The notes beneath the pieces were generated by a model. That model worked only from the letters and a program-made list of their open reading frames with translations, was not told where the DNA came from and did no database searches. From positions 124,001-188,000 of the forward strand of contig JAULBX010000002.1 of the NCBI GenBank assembly GCA_032358255.1: DNA of 64,000 nucleotides, written 5' to 3'. Shown here one piece after another: positions 25,148-33,780 of the stretch. The DNA comes from Heterotrichella gracilis (taxonomy: Eukaryota; Sar; Xanthophyceae; Tribonematales; Xanthonemataceae). The position numbers were made by a program, and so were the translations under genes. How positions within the stretch are numbered: the stretch's first letter is position 1; each line of letters begins with the position of its first letter.

Positions 25148-25532
25148 GATCACATTATCTTTCTTTGGAGTTTTTTACGAAGCAAAATGAATTTCTAAGA
25201 AAAGGGCGAGTGAGGATTATCTGAACTTATTCCTACGTCACTTTTTGCTTGATCAAAAAGTAACCAAAAAATCAAGGCTTTCTTAAAATTTCGCTAAAAT
25301 CTAATTTTCTTCAAGCAGATGATTTAAGCGCTTCGCGAACAGCCAAAATCATCTTCGCGCATGCCAACGCTTTTGAAGAAAAAAGATTTTTAACGCAAAA
25401 TTTTAAAAGGCCGCCACACTTTGTTTGCTCACGCGAACGGACGTAAGAATATACCTATTCTACCATACCTTGGCCACAGAGGCAAGGAGATAAACAAATT
25501 TTATTATCTTTATATATCAATAACCTTATTTC
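25148..25532. repeat. Intergenic region with dispersed-repeat core
   Basis: 385 bases without a gene. It holds ACTTTTTGCTTGATCAAAAA and GTAACCAAAAAATCAAGGC (about 25241-25279), in which CTTTTTG and CAAAAAG are inverted. A shorter relative (ACTTTTTG...CAAAAAGTAAC) lies at 30031-30062. From general knowledge this is a multi-copy intergenic sequence of Bacteroidota. No promoter matched confidently except a weak TATCTTTA at 25505-25512. Confidence 0.5.
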
Positions 25533-26477
25533 ATGAAAAACTTAATTGTAACGGCCGACGATTACGGCGTATTTCCCTCCGTTAACCAGGGTGTAAAAGA
25601 TGCTATTAAGAACAACAAAGTAAACTCCGTTGCTTGCATCAGCAATTATAAAGATTCGGTTAAAAATGTAAAAGAATTATTGAATGAGTATAGCGACAAA
25701 ATAGAGATAGGCTGTCATCTTACTATTTCTTCCGGCGAAGCGTTGACGGTGCAAAACCACGAAGCGTTTTGTTACGGAAAAGTATTTCGTCCCTTCAGCA
25801 ATTTAAATATTGATGCTATTGAAGAAGTGCCGGAGCTATTAGAAAAAGAATTACGCGCGCAGATAGATGTTTTTAAAGACAATAATATTCCTGTTACAAA
25901 CTTAAGCTGCCATCATACAACACTCACTACTACATCCGGCTTATTAAAAGTGTATTTAAAAGTAGCGGCCGATTATAAAGTGCCCATACGATCGGTAAAT
26001 ATTATGCCTGCGGGTAAAGACAATACCTTTCGCAACATTCTAAATTTATTATTACTGCAACATGTGCCTAAAAAGAAATTACAAGAGATGCGGCGTTTTG
26101 GTAAAGAGATAAATGATTTCCTAAGCAATTACGAAGTAAAGATCTTAACGCCAAATGTTTTAGAAAGCAGCCACTATGGCCCCATACCACAGGCCGGTTT
26201 TTTAGATGCCATGGCAAAAATTGAAGTAAATAAAAAACACAAGAATCTCAACAAGTTCTTTAAAGATTTTAGTAAGAACGATCTTGCCAATGCAGAATTA
26301 ATGGTACATCTCATCAGCGAAGACCTCAACCTTTTAGAAGAAGATGATGGAATTGATTATCCCGGTATAGACCAAAATTATTTTGACAGCCGCATGCTCG
26401 AATACAGATCGTTAAACTCTTTTGATTTTAGTGCTTACCCGGAAGTGAAAATGGGTTTTTGGAGAGAGTTGGCTTAG
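25533..26477 (+). CDS. YdjC/ChbG-family carbohydrate deacetylase
   Basis: 314 residues, ATG 25533. Known: removes acetyl groups from N-acetylated oligosaccharides, or acts in hopanoid synthesis (HpnK). Seen: the family fingerprint LIVTADDYGVFPSVNQGV (metal Asp pair), IGCHLTISSG (metal His), LSCHHTTLTT, and ESSHYGPIPQ. Cytosolic by lack of signal peptide. Which substrate is used cannot be told from motifs. Lies alone with own upstream region. Confidence 0.9.
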   Translation: MKNLIVTADDYGVFPSVNQGVKDAIKNNKVNSVACISNYKDSVKNVKELLNEYSDKIEIGCHLTISSGEALTVQNHEAFCYGKVFRPFSNLNIDAIEEVPELLEKELRAQIDVFKDNNIPVTNLSCHHTTLTTTSGLLKVYLKVAADYKVPIRSVNIMPAGKDNTFRNILNLLLLQHVPKKKLQEMRRFGKEINDFLSNYEVKILTPNVLESSHYGPIPQAGFLDAMAKIEVNKKHKNLNKFFKDFSKNDLANAELMVHLISEDLNLLEEDDGIDYPGIDQNYFDSRMLEYRSLNSFDFSAYPEVKMGFWRELA

Positions 26478-26622
26478 AAATTTAGCTCAAAGATTTACCA
26501 ATGGCGTGGCAGCAATATAAACGGCAATCTGATATTAAGTATCTGTTAACATTTCTTAAAGACGAATAAAGCAGGCAATATCTCTATTACTTTTACGTTT
26601 TATTATTACTAACGTAATTTTT

Positions 26623-26811
26623 ATGCTGGACCTGAGTAAAAAAATTTTAGAAAAAGTAAGTTTCGACAGAGCGCTTTTTTGTAAAGAATTAGCCAAAGCT
26701 ATTAACTGGGTTAAACCCGACGAAAAAACAATTTTAAAAGTTTGGTGCTTAACTACTTTTGGTAGCGTATACCAAAAGGAGATATTGGATATTTTTGGGA
26801 GTTTAGGCTAA
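26623..26811 (+). CDS. Small conserved hypothetical protein
   Basis: 62 residues, ATG 26623. Seen: MLDLSKKILEKVSFDRALF then KELAKAINWVKPDEKTILK and VWCLTTFGSVYQKEILDIF, an amphipathic helical protein. I recall near-identical small hypothetical proteins in many Bacteroidota. Codon use looks like that of its neighbours and it has an initiation region of its own. Function unknown. Confidence 0.7.
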   Translation: MLDLSKKILEKVSFDRALFCKELAKAINWVKPDEKTILKVWCLTTFGSVYQKEILDIFGSLG

Positions 26812-26836
26812 ACGATCATTTGTTTTTCCTCACCCG

Positions 26837-26869
26837 CCCTTCGGGCAGCCCCTCATGGAGGGGGACAAC
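26837..26869. repeat. Palindromic intergenic repeat
   Basis: GCCCTTCGGGC followed by CCCCTCATGGAGGGG, two small hairpins in CCTCACCCGCCCTTCGGGCA. From general knowledge this is a common repeat type in bacterial intergenic DNA. It may also act as a terminator between convergent genes. Confidence 0.45.
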
Positions 26870-26886
26870 CTGTATGCTCTTGTGGA

Positions 26887-27438
26887 TTAGTGATGTACGC
26901 CTTCGGCAAATTCTTCGATCATTTTTTCGCAAAATGCAGGTAGGTCTTTTGGACTGCGGCTGGTAACCAAACCTTCGTCAACTACCACTTCTTCATCTAC
27001 CCATTTTACACCCGCGTTTATTAGATCTGTTTTTATAGAATGATAAGAGGTCATTCGTCTTCCTTCAATATTATGTGTTTCAATTAATGTCCAGGGGCCA
27101 TGGCAAATGGCGGCAATAGGTTTTCCTTCATCTAAAAAATCTGCAATAAAATCAATCACAAAATCGTTTACGCGTAATTTATCGGGGCTCATTACTCCGC
27201 CAGGCAAAACAAGTGCGTCATAATTTCCACTTTCTACTTCCTCAATCGTTGCGTCTACAGTAAATTCATCTCCCCAGCTTTTGTCTTTCCAGGCCTTTAC
27301 TTTTCCCTTTTTTAAAGAGATCACTTCTACTTTAGCGCCTTGTTCTTCAAGGGCTTGCTTTGGTTTTTCAAATTCCGATTGTTCAAAGCCATCAGCAACA
27401 ATTATCGCAACTAGTTTTCCGCTTAATTTCTTTTCCAT
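26887..27438 (-). CDS. DJ-1/PfpI-family protein (type 1 glutamine amidotransferase-like)
   Basis: 183 residues, ATG 27438. Seen: Rossmann-like start VAIIVADGFEQSEFEKP, the nucleophile elbow AAICHGPWTLIE (Cys about 111) and the conserved VDEEVVVDEGLVTSRSPKDLPAF. Known: this branch (YhbO/PfpI) is linked to stress protection, with reported deglycase or protease-like activity that is still debated. No signal peptide, so cytosolic. No operon partner in sight. Confidence 0.92.
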   Translation of the reverse strand: MEKKLSGKLVAIIVADGFEQSEFEKPKQALEEQGAKVEVISLKKGKVKAWKDKSWGDEFTVDATIEEVESGNYDALVLPGGVMSPDKLRVNDFVIDFIADFLDEGKPIAAICHGPWTLIETHNIEGRRMTSYHSIKTDLINAGVKWVDEEVVVDEGLVTSRSPKDLPAFCEKMIEEFAEGVHH

Positions 27439-27489
27439 AGTACTAAAATTTATTTTACTTATTACATGGAAATTTGATACCAGAAAAAA

Positions 27490-27506
27490 AGCCCCTTTTC
27501 GGGGCT
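27490..27506 (-). terminator. Intrinsic terminator (AGCCCC hairpin)
   Basis: AGCCCC-TTTTC-GGGGCT with T-run on the minus strand, after the T9SS protein gene ends at 27526. The same hairpin sequence is repeated at 28252. Confidence 0.8.
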
Positions 27507-27525
27507 CTTAATAATTTTTGCTTGC

Positions 27526-28158
27526 TCAATCGAGGATGATTTTATTATTGTACACTTCTTTATCCTGTTGAATAACTTTAATAAAATAGATACCGCGTGG
27601 CAGATCAGAAACACTCACATCAAATTTTTCTTTTCCTATCACGGCATTTTTTTGCCATATAATACGACCGCTAACATCATATATAAAAATATCGGAGTTA
27701 TTTGAAGCGCTATTAATTTCTACAGTTATATTACTTTTACCCGGATTAGGGAATATCTTTATATCAGCTAAGTTGGTAGTAGATTCTGACAAACCCATAA
27801 CACGACAGCATGAATTGTTTACATAAATATTTACTGTCTGGCAAACTACACAACAAACGGCTGTGCAAGGTGGTTTCCTGTAAGCGGTTATGCAAACTAC
27901 ATAATTTGTATTGGCATTAACAGTAGCTGTTGGATTGGCAATGTAAGGATTACTTAAGCCAATAGTTGGCGACCATACATAAGAATAATTAGTGCAATTA
28001 CAATATGTGGATGTTAAAGCGGCGGTAAGTTGAACAACTGCCGGCCCACAACAAAAGGTTTGGTTAGGACTTGCAGAAATATTACACTGACCGCTTAACT
28101 TAAAATTACCACATATCATCACTATGATGATAGCGGCTAATTGAATTGTTTTTTTCAT
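27526..28158 (-). CDS. Small secreted protein with T9SS type A sorting domain
   Basis: 210 residues from ATG 28158 (MKKTIQLAAIIIVMICGNFKLSGQ); the longer reading from TTG 28191 adds a poor N-terminus and was rejected. Seen: signal peptide, Cys-rich PKD-like or Ig-like domain (about 22-125, with CNISASPNQTFCCGPAVVQL and CCVVCQTVNIYVNNSCC), and type A sorting domain (about 132-210: DIKIFPNPGKSNITVEI, IFIYDVSGRII and GIYFIKVI). Known: such tails target proteins to T9SS. Many Cys pairs suggest disulfide folding outside. Role unknown. Confidence 0.88.
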   Translation of the reverse strand: MKKTIQLAAIIIVMICGNFKLSGQCNISASPNQTFCCGPAVVQLTAALTSTYCNCTNYSYVWSPTIGLSNPYIANPTATVNANTNYVVCITAYRKPPCTAVCCVVCQTVNIYVNNSCCRVMGLSESTTNLADIKIFPNPGKSNITVEINSASNNSDIFIYDVSGRIIWQKNAVIGKEKFDVSVSDLPRGIYFIKVIQQDKEVYNNKIILD

Positions 28159-28216
28159 GACTTTTGTTTTTATTGGTTTATACTTTGACAATATAAAGCG
28201 TTAAAATCACAAAAAC

Positions 28217-28236
28217 ACCTACTGCCAGCAGTAGGT
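28217..28236. promoter_or_regulatory. Perfect 20-bp palindrome upstream of the T9SS protein gene
   Basis: ACCTACTGC-CA-GCAGTAGGT, perfectly complementary arms of 9 bp. It lies 59 bases from the ATG at 28158. Candidate operator; also could be a repeat-family unit. Confidence 0.45.
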
Positions 28237-28251
28237 AAAACCGAAAAAAAA

Positions 28252-28268
28252 AGCCCCTTTTCGGGGCT
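28252..28268 (-). terminator. Intrinsic terminator (second AGCCCC hairpin)
   Basis: AGCCCC-TTTTC-GGGGCT followed by T-run on the minus strand. It is the likely end of the OmpA/choice-of-anchor-L gene transcript, after the repeat at 28281. Confidence 0.75.
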
Positions 28269-28280
28269 ATTCTGCGTCCG

Positions 28281-28392
28281 CATCGTCATTGCGAGCGATA
28301 GCGAAGCAATCTAAAACACTGTTTATCTATCAATTCTTGCTTATTTCTGCGTTTGAGATCGCTTCGGGCGAAAAGCCCTCGCGATGACGATG
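28281..28392. repeat. Large imperfect inverted repeat (CATCGTCATTGCGAG type)
   Basis: Ends CATCGTCATTGCGAG (28281-28295) and CTCGCGATGACGATG (28378-28392) pair; inside GCGAAGCAATCT and GAGATCGCTTCG also pair. From general knowledge this ATTGCGAG...AAGCAATCT element is a repeat found across many bacterial genomes. It touches the stop codon of the next gene (28395). Confidence 0.75.
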
Positions 28393-28394
28393 CG

Positions 28395-29885
28395 TTAGTG
28401 AGCCACAACCAATTTAATACTTCCCGCTGGTTTACCATCTACAATTAAGGTTGCAGGGTAAGTACCATTAGTTAAATTTTGCCCATCAAATGTGGTGCTT
28501 GTTTTTCCGCGCTCTAGCAAGAAAATAGTTTTCATTATTTTACCTGTCATATCGTAAATTACAACCTGCGCATTTTTTACATCGTCTAAAATATAAGCAT
28601 CAATAGTTGTGCTGGTTGCAAATGGATTTGGATAGTTAGTTAATAATTTTGATTGCTCTTCAGCTATCACACCTTCTGTTTTCTTTTTAGTATACTCTTC
28701 AAAAGAGCCACTAATTTTTAATTGTACACGGCGGTTCAAAAATTGACCTTGCTCCGTTTCGTTAGTGGCGCGAGGCATCGTTTCACCTTTACAATTCATA
28801 ATGATGCGCGAAGGATCTACACCTTTTGATTTTAAATAATCTACTACGCCAGTTGCACGCGTGCACGATAATTCCTGATTCAATTCTTCAGACCCTTGAT
28901 TATCGGTGTGACCTGTAATGATTATTTTTCCTTTAGTATTATCTTTATATAGTTTCGCTAAGTTGTCCAACAAAGTTTTGTAGCCTTTGTCAATTTCAGA
29001 ACTGTTCTTGCCGTACAATACATTGTAACTTTTTTCGTAGGAAACAAAACTTTGTCCTTCAATAAAAACACCACTGTCAAAAGAGTCATCACTAACGTCG
29101 GCAATACACATTTTTAAATGGTAGGTTTCGTAAGGTGTAACCGGTTGGCGGATCTCCATTAATTTAGTTAAGCCATCATATTCAATTGCAATGTTACCGG
29201 CAACGTTGCTTACAAAATAAGTCGGGTTAGACGGAACGGTACGCGAATACCTTGAGCCACCACCGTTAATAGAATTTACACTTACAGGAATTTCTGAATT
29301 TGGAACAACAGCTAAATTTTTTTCGCCGGTAATACCTTTACCGGTAATAAAAAAAGCAAAAGCATCGTTGTATTGCGAGCCAACATATTCATCGTACTCT
29401 TCAGAACCAAAAACATAATTAAAACTCAACGTATCGGCAGTTGGCACAATATCCAATTCAATTACACAAGCATCAAATGTTTTTTGTCCATGCAATATTT
29501 TTTCAAGATCAACACTCGTATTATCGGAAACAGTTTTTTGACCTCTGTTTTCCATTTTAGCATGTGTGTAATTTGACATACCAACAGAAGTATTGCCCGA
29601 ACAAAGTCCGTTAATGCCTCCGGTTGTCATAATTAACCCTTTTTTCATACCCAAAACAGCTTTTTTGTCCTCAAAAAAACCAAAAGCTTCGTCGGACGAT
29701 GTTTTGGTAATTGAGAAACTTTTTAATACTACCCCTTCGCCAACCAGTGTTTGCAATAGGTTTCGGGCATCGAAGTTACCCGTAGACTGGGTTTTGTAGG
29801 TTTTAAAGTTAGCTGCGGCCTGACCAAAAGCGGGAGAGGTTGCAAGCCCAATAAATACGGTTGAAGCAAGTAATATTTTTTTCAT
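28395..29885 (-). CDS. Secreted choice-of-anchor-L / OmpA-like protein with T9SS type A tail
   Basis: 496 residues, ATG 29885, signal peptide MKKILLASTVFIGLATSPAFGQ. Seen: choice-of-anchor L domain (about 40-255, with MTTGGINGLCSGNTSVG, IELDIVPTADTLSFNYVFGSEEY and ADVSDDSFDSGVFIEG); an OmpA peptidoglycan-binding domain (about 285-395, IIITGHTDNQGSEELNQELS and GQFLNRRVQLKIS); then type A sorting domain (about 410-496, LLTNYPNPFATSTTI). Known: the OmpA fold binds peptidoglycan while the tail directs outer-membrane export; having both in one protein is uncommon. Its function is unknown. Confidence 0.9.
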   Translation of the reverse strand: MKKILLASTVFIGLATSPAFGQAAANFKTYKTQSTGNFDARNLLQTLVGEGVVLKSFSITKTSSDEAFGFFEDKKAVLGMKKGLIMTTGGINGLCSGNTSVGMSNYTHAKMENRGQKTVSDNTSVDLEKILHGQKTFDACVIELDIVPTADTLSFNYVFGSEEYDEYVGSQYNDAFAFFITGKGITGEKNLAVVPNSEIPVSVNSINGGGSRYSRTVPSNPTYFVSNVAGNIAIEYDGLTKLMEIRQPVTPYETYHLKMCIADVSDDSFDSGVFIEGQSFVSYEKSYNVLYGKNSSEIDKGYKTLLDNLAKLYKDNTKGKIIITGHTDNQGSEELNQELSCTRATGVVDYLKSKGVDPSRIIMNCKGETMPRATNETEQGQFLNRRVQLKISGSFEEYTKKKTEGVIAEEQSKLLTNYPNPFATSTTIDAYILDDVKNAQVVIYDMTGKIMKTIFLLERGKTSTTFDGQNLTNGTYPATLIVDGKPAGSIKLVVAH

Positions 29886-30030
29886 GGGATATGAATTTAA
29901 TTAGTATTTATCTTTAGATGCTATCTATAATAAATATCCATAAAAAAAGTTACAGTATTTTGAGGTAAATCTTAAAAAAGGCTAAAAAACAGGGGGTTTT
30001 TGCCTTTAAATAAAGATAGTTTTTCGCCTT

Positions 30031-30080
30031 ACTTTTTGTCTTAACACAAAAAGTAACAAAAATCCCGACAGCTATCGGGA
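30031..30080. repeat. Repeat with TCCCGA hairpin, relative of the 25.2-kb repeat
   Basis: ACTTTTTGTCTTAACACAAA and AAGTAACAAAAATC (30031-30062) resemble the copy at 25241. A hairpin TCCCGACAGCTATCGGGA (30063-30080) follows, which may also end transcription of the permease gene. Confidence 0.5.
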
Positions 30081-30093
30081 CAAGACTGCAAGA

Positions 30094-31245
30094 TTAAGCA
30101 ACTTTAGGATCTTTAACTTCTACTTTAGGTTTTTTGACTTTCTTTTTGGGACTAAGGCGCGCCTGGATCTCTCGGAAATCGAAAATAGCTTTGCCAATAG
30201 GTGGCATGGTATCGCCAATTAAAAATCCTAAAGGTTTAAGGTGTGGGATCTTATCAAAAATTACTTTTAAAATAGCGGTTATTGGAATAGAAAGAAACAT
30301 ACCCGCAACGCCCCATAAGGCGCCACCAATTAACACAACTACAACGGATACCAGCGCATTTACTTTTACTTTTGAAGCTACGATCTTTGGTACCAAAAAA
30401 TTATTGTCTATCAACTGTATCACTAAATACGCAACTAAGACTAATACTGCATCAAAAGGTGTATCGGTTATTAAAGCCATGGTCATGGGTAAAGAAATTG
30501 CAACTACACCACCAATGTACGGGATAAGATTTAAGATAGCGCCAATTACACCAAGCATTATTGCATAATCGATTCCAATAATTAAAAGTGCTACTGAATT
30601 CATTGTGGCAACAATAACCATTTCAATTAAAAGGCCAACAAGATAATTTTGTATCAGTGATTTAGTGTTGAATAAAACTTCGGCAACAGCCGAACGTTTA
30701 TCGGTTGCAAAAACCTGCGCAACAAAACTTAGTAGCAAAGGTTTATAAAACAAGAACAAGAATATATAAACCGGTAACAAAAGAATATTAATGAGCATGC
30801 CCGTAACGGTGCTAACGGTATCACCGATCATACCACCGGCATCATTTAAACTTTCGGATTTACGCTCACTTATCCATGCGTTTACTTTTGACTTACCAAT
30901 ATTGAAATTTTCAGACACCCATTTTAAAGAATCGTTAAGTAGATGATTGAATTTTAATTTTAGTTGCGGCCACGAATCGCTGAACATGCTAACCTGCGAA
31001 CCAATAAATAGCATAACACCCGAAACTACAATTACTAAAAGCACAATGGCAATAGAAATGGCTATAACGCGATTAATGCCTTTGCCAACAAAAAAGTTGA
31101 CCATTGGGTTCAATAAAATAGAAATAATGCCTGCGAACGTGAGAGGAACAAGAATGCTTTGTCCTAACCATAGTATAAAGAAAAAGCCAAGTATTCCGAG
31201 AATGATAACAGATACTTTAAAATAATTTGGGATAGAATTTGCCAT
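30094..31245 (-). CDS. AI-2E-family transporter (TqsA-like permease)
   Basis: 383 residues, ATG 31245. Seen: multi-pass membrane protein with about eight hydrophobic segments: FKVSVIILGILGFFFILWLG, LTFAGIISILLNPMVNFFVG, then a cytoplasmic or periplasmic amphipathic stretch (about 85-145), followed by MLINILLLPVYIFLFLFY and the conserved family stretch IVGVI-like MLGVIGAILNLIPYIGG with ALVSVVVVLIGGALWGVAGM. The name AI-2E comes from E. coli TqsA; in most species the substrate is unknown. A basic Lys-rich tail ends the protein. Confidence 0.9.
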   Translation of the reverse strand: MANSIPNYFKVSVIILGILGFFFILWLGQSILVPLTFAGIISILLNPMVNFFVGKGINRVIAISIAIVLLVIVVSGVMLFIGSQVSMFSDSWPQLKLKFNHLLNDSLKWVSENFNIGKSKVNAWISERKSESLNDAGGMIGDTVSTVTGMLINILLLPVYIFLFLFYKPLLLSFVAQVFATDKRSAVAEVLFNTKSLIQNYLVGLLIEMVIVATMNSVALLIIGIDYAIMLGVIGAILNLIPYIGGVVAISLPMTMALITDTPFDAVLVLVAYLVIQLIDNNFLVPKIVASKVKVNALVSVVVVLIGGALWGVAGMFLSIPITAILKVIFDKIPHLKPLGFLIGDTMPPIGKAIFDFREIQARLSPKKKVKKPKVEVKDPKVA

Positions 31246-31586
31246 AGTAATATTAGATCAAATTATATTAGCAAAGATCATTCCCGTAGCTTATCGTCTA
31301 AATAACATACCTTTTTAAGAGTTAATTCCCCTAAACGGGTAAATGATTCTACGTGGGGCGCAAAAGGATATAAGACGAAAGACCCAGGACATAAAACGAG
31401 GTGTTTTTGTTAAAATCAGTAACAAAATGTGCATTTTCTAGTCTTTATTTACAATTTGGTAATATATCGTCAAAAAAACATGTGATTAAATTTTTATCTT
31501 TAATGCCGCAAGTGAACACCCTTGACGGTTGATCAAACGTTCGTTTTTTTCGCCAGAAGCCGCTTCAATAAAAATTTATTTTTGAA
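31246..31586. other. Divergent intergenic region
   Basis: 341 bases between the permease (-) and the PKD protein (+). No RNA gene or long hairpin is seen. Candidate -7-like boxes such as TATCTTTA near 31496-31503 are weak; a TTTG at about 31455 has no clear partner. Confidence 0.4.
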
Positions 31587-33755
31587 ATGCGCTTAACAAA
31601 AATATTGGTTTTCTTTTTTGTACTCCTATCTGTGATGAACGGATGGTCGCAATGCATTTCTACTTTTCCTAACACACAGGATTTTGAAACTGCCGCTGCA
31701 TGGACAAGTGGTGGCGTAAATTCAGACTGGGCCTGGGGCACACCCAACAAAGGAGTTATTACCGGCGCGGGTGGCGGCAACAAGTGTTGGATAGTTGGCG
31801 GTTTATCGGGCACTAATTATAATGCGGGAGAAAAATCATTTATTGAAAGCCCCTGTTACAATTTTTCATCGTTAACATCGCCTTACGTAAGCGTCAAAGT
31901 TTTTTGGGAAACCGAACACCAATATGATGGTGCGAGTTTACTGTATTCTATTAACAATGGCGCTACCTGGGGTTTGGTTGGTGCGTTTAACGATCCTGCC
32001 AATTGTATGACGCAAAACTGGTACAATTACGGTAACATAAATTACTTAGCATGGTCTAACACCGGTGGTTGGTCGGGCAATAGCAAATCAACTTCCGGAA
32101 GTTGCCAGGGTGGCGGCGGAAGTTTAACCTGGGTTATTGCCAAACATTGTTTAAGTGGATTGGCCGGAAAACCAAACGTAAAATTCCGTTTTAATTTTGG
32201 ATCTGGAACAAGTTGTAATTCTTTTGACGGATTTGCGATAGATGATTTCACCATCGGTGATGCCGGAAATAATACAACCAGTTTCACATATACCTGTAGT
32301 AATTTTTCGGTGGCCACACCAACCTGCACGCAAGGTTTGTTATACAACTGGAATTTTGGAGACCAAACTTCTGCCAGTAACACTTCCACATTATCGAATC
32401 CAACACATGTATTTAATACGCCCGGCGTTTACACTGTTTCTTTAACTACAACTAACGGCCCCTGTAATGCAATTGGTACAAGCACGCAATTGGTTTCGGT
32501 AATAGGCTCATCGGTTACATCCACATCAAGCGTTACCTGTTACGGCGGTCATAATGGCAGCGCTACCGTTTTACCTTTGTTTGGAAGTCCGGCATATAGT
32601 TATACCTGGTACCCTAACGGTGGCAATAATGCAACGGCTAATACTTTAGGCGCCGGAAATTATACGGTCGACATTAAGGATTCAAAAGGATGCGTCAATT
32701 CCAATACCGTTAGTATAAAAGAGCCGGCCATTTCAACAGGAGTGTCTACAAAAACACTGATGAATTGTTTGGGTGAAACTACACTTTTAGAAGTGAGCAC
32801 ATCTGGCATTACCGACCCAATTAATTATCTATGGTCGCCGGGTTCATTTACGACAAGCTCTATTAATGTTTCACCATTAGTTAACACCGTTTATTCTGTT
32901 AATGTAGTCGTTTCCGGAAATTGTCCTATAAGTGAGCAAAAGTTATATACTGTTGTTGTTGTGCCAAAACCGCAAGTAGCAAGTATTAATTCAGAAACAA
33001 AAGGTTGCGCGCCTTTGTGCGTGAATTTTGAGGACAGAAGTTCGGGTAGCGGGACCATTACACTAACCACCTGGAGTTTTAGTGATGGAAGCATTACGAC
33101 CTCTGTAAATCCTACAACGTGTTTTACTAAAGCAGGTGTTTATTATGGTAACCATAGCGTGACCAACAATTTCGGTTGCACAAGTACTACTAATAGTTTT
33201 GTGACCATAGAAGTGTATCCAACGCCACAGGCAGATTTTGAAATGGATAATAAAGAAGTATCTGAGCTAAATCCTCTGGTTAATTTTACCGACCTATCAA
33301 GTGCCAACCCAACAAAATGGGAATGGAATTTTAGCGGGATAAATAAATCCATTTTACAGAACCCTGTTTATAATTTTAATACGCTTGGTGAGTTCCCGGT
33401 AATATTAACGGTGAGCAATGTTTACGGTTGCACTAATACAACTATGAAGATCGTAAAAGTTTTACCGGAGTTTACCTTTTATGTGCCCAATGCATTTACA
33501 CCAAACGCAGATGGATTGAACGACATTTTTTTACCTGAAGGAATGGGTTGGGATATTAAAACATATAGTTTAACGATCTTTGACCGCTGGGGACAAAAAA
33601 TATTTCAGACCAATGATCACACAAAGGGATGGGACGGAACAATAAAAGGAAGTAGTGAGCCTGCGCCATTGGGTGAATACATTTATAAAGCCACGGTGAA
33701 TGACAATTACAAAAAAAATCACGAGTACACCGGCTTTGTTACGATCGTAAAATAA
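31587..33755 (+). CDS. Large secreted MAM-like/PKD/SprB protein with gliding-motility C-terminal domain
   Basis: 722 residues, ATG 31587, signal peptide MRLTKILVFFFVLLSVMNGWSQ. Seen: lectin/MAM-like N-terminal domain (about 30-225, FETAAAWTSGGVNSDWAWGTP), PKD domain (about 235-310, YNWNFGDQTSASNTST), SprB-type repeat (about 315-380, VTCYGGHNGSATVLPLFG), further PKD domains (about 470-540 and 545-630, ADFEMDNKEVSELNPLVNF) and type B sorting domain CHU_C (about 636-722, VPNAFTPNADGLNDIF, DRWGQKIFQT). Known: such proteins are surface adhesins or gliding proteins exported by T9SS. Specific ligand unknown. Confidence 0.92.
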   Translation: MRLTKILVFFFVLLSVMNGWSQCISTFPNTQDFETAAAWTSGGVNSDWAWGTPNKGVITGAGGGNKCWIVGGLSGTNYNAGEKSFIESPCYNFSSLTSPYVSVKVFWETEHQYDGASLLYSINNGATWGLVGAFNDPANCMTQNWYNYGNINYLAWSNTGGWSGNSKSTSGSCQGGGGSLTWVIAKHCLSGLAGKPNVKFRFNFGSGTSCNSFDGFAIDDFTIGDAGNNTTSFTYTCSNFSVATPTCTQGLLYNWNFGDQTSASNTSTLSNPTHVFNTPGVYTVSLTTTNGPCNAIGTSTQLVSVIGSSVTSTSSVTCYGGHNGSATVLPLFGSPAYSYTWYPNGGNNATANTLGAGNYTVDIKDSKGCVNSNTVSIKEPAISTGVSTKTLMNCLGETTLLEVSTSGITDPINYLWSPGSFTTSSINVSPLVNTVYSVNVVVSGNCPISEQKLYTVVVVPKPQVASINSETKGCAPLCVNFEDRSSGSGTITLTTWSFSDGSITTSVNPTTCFTKAGVYYGNHSVTNNFGCTSTTNSFVTIEVYPTPQADFEMDNKEVSELNPLVNFTDLSSANPTKWEWNFSGINKSILQNPVYNFNTLGEFPVILTVSNVYGCTNTTMKIVKVLPEFTFYVPNAFTPNADGLNDIFLPEGMGWDIKTYSLTIFDRWGQKIFQTNDHTKGWDGTIKGSSEPAPLGEYIYKATVNDNYKKNHEYTGFVTIVK

Positions 33756-33780
33756 TTAAGCCATTTAGTTTCCGGTTGCT

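Noticed and set aside
26501-26569. 22-codon ORF MAWQQYKRQSDIKY...
   Set aside because: No recognised relatives, no clear initiation context and too short to support; it could be real but I cannot show it.
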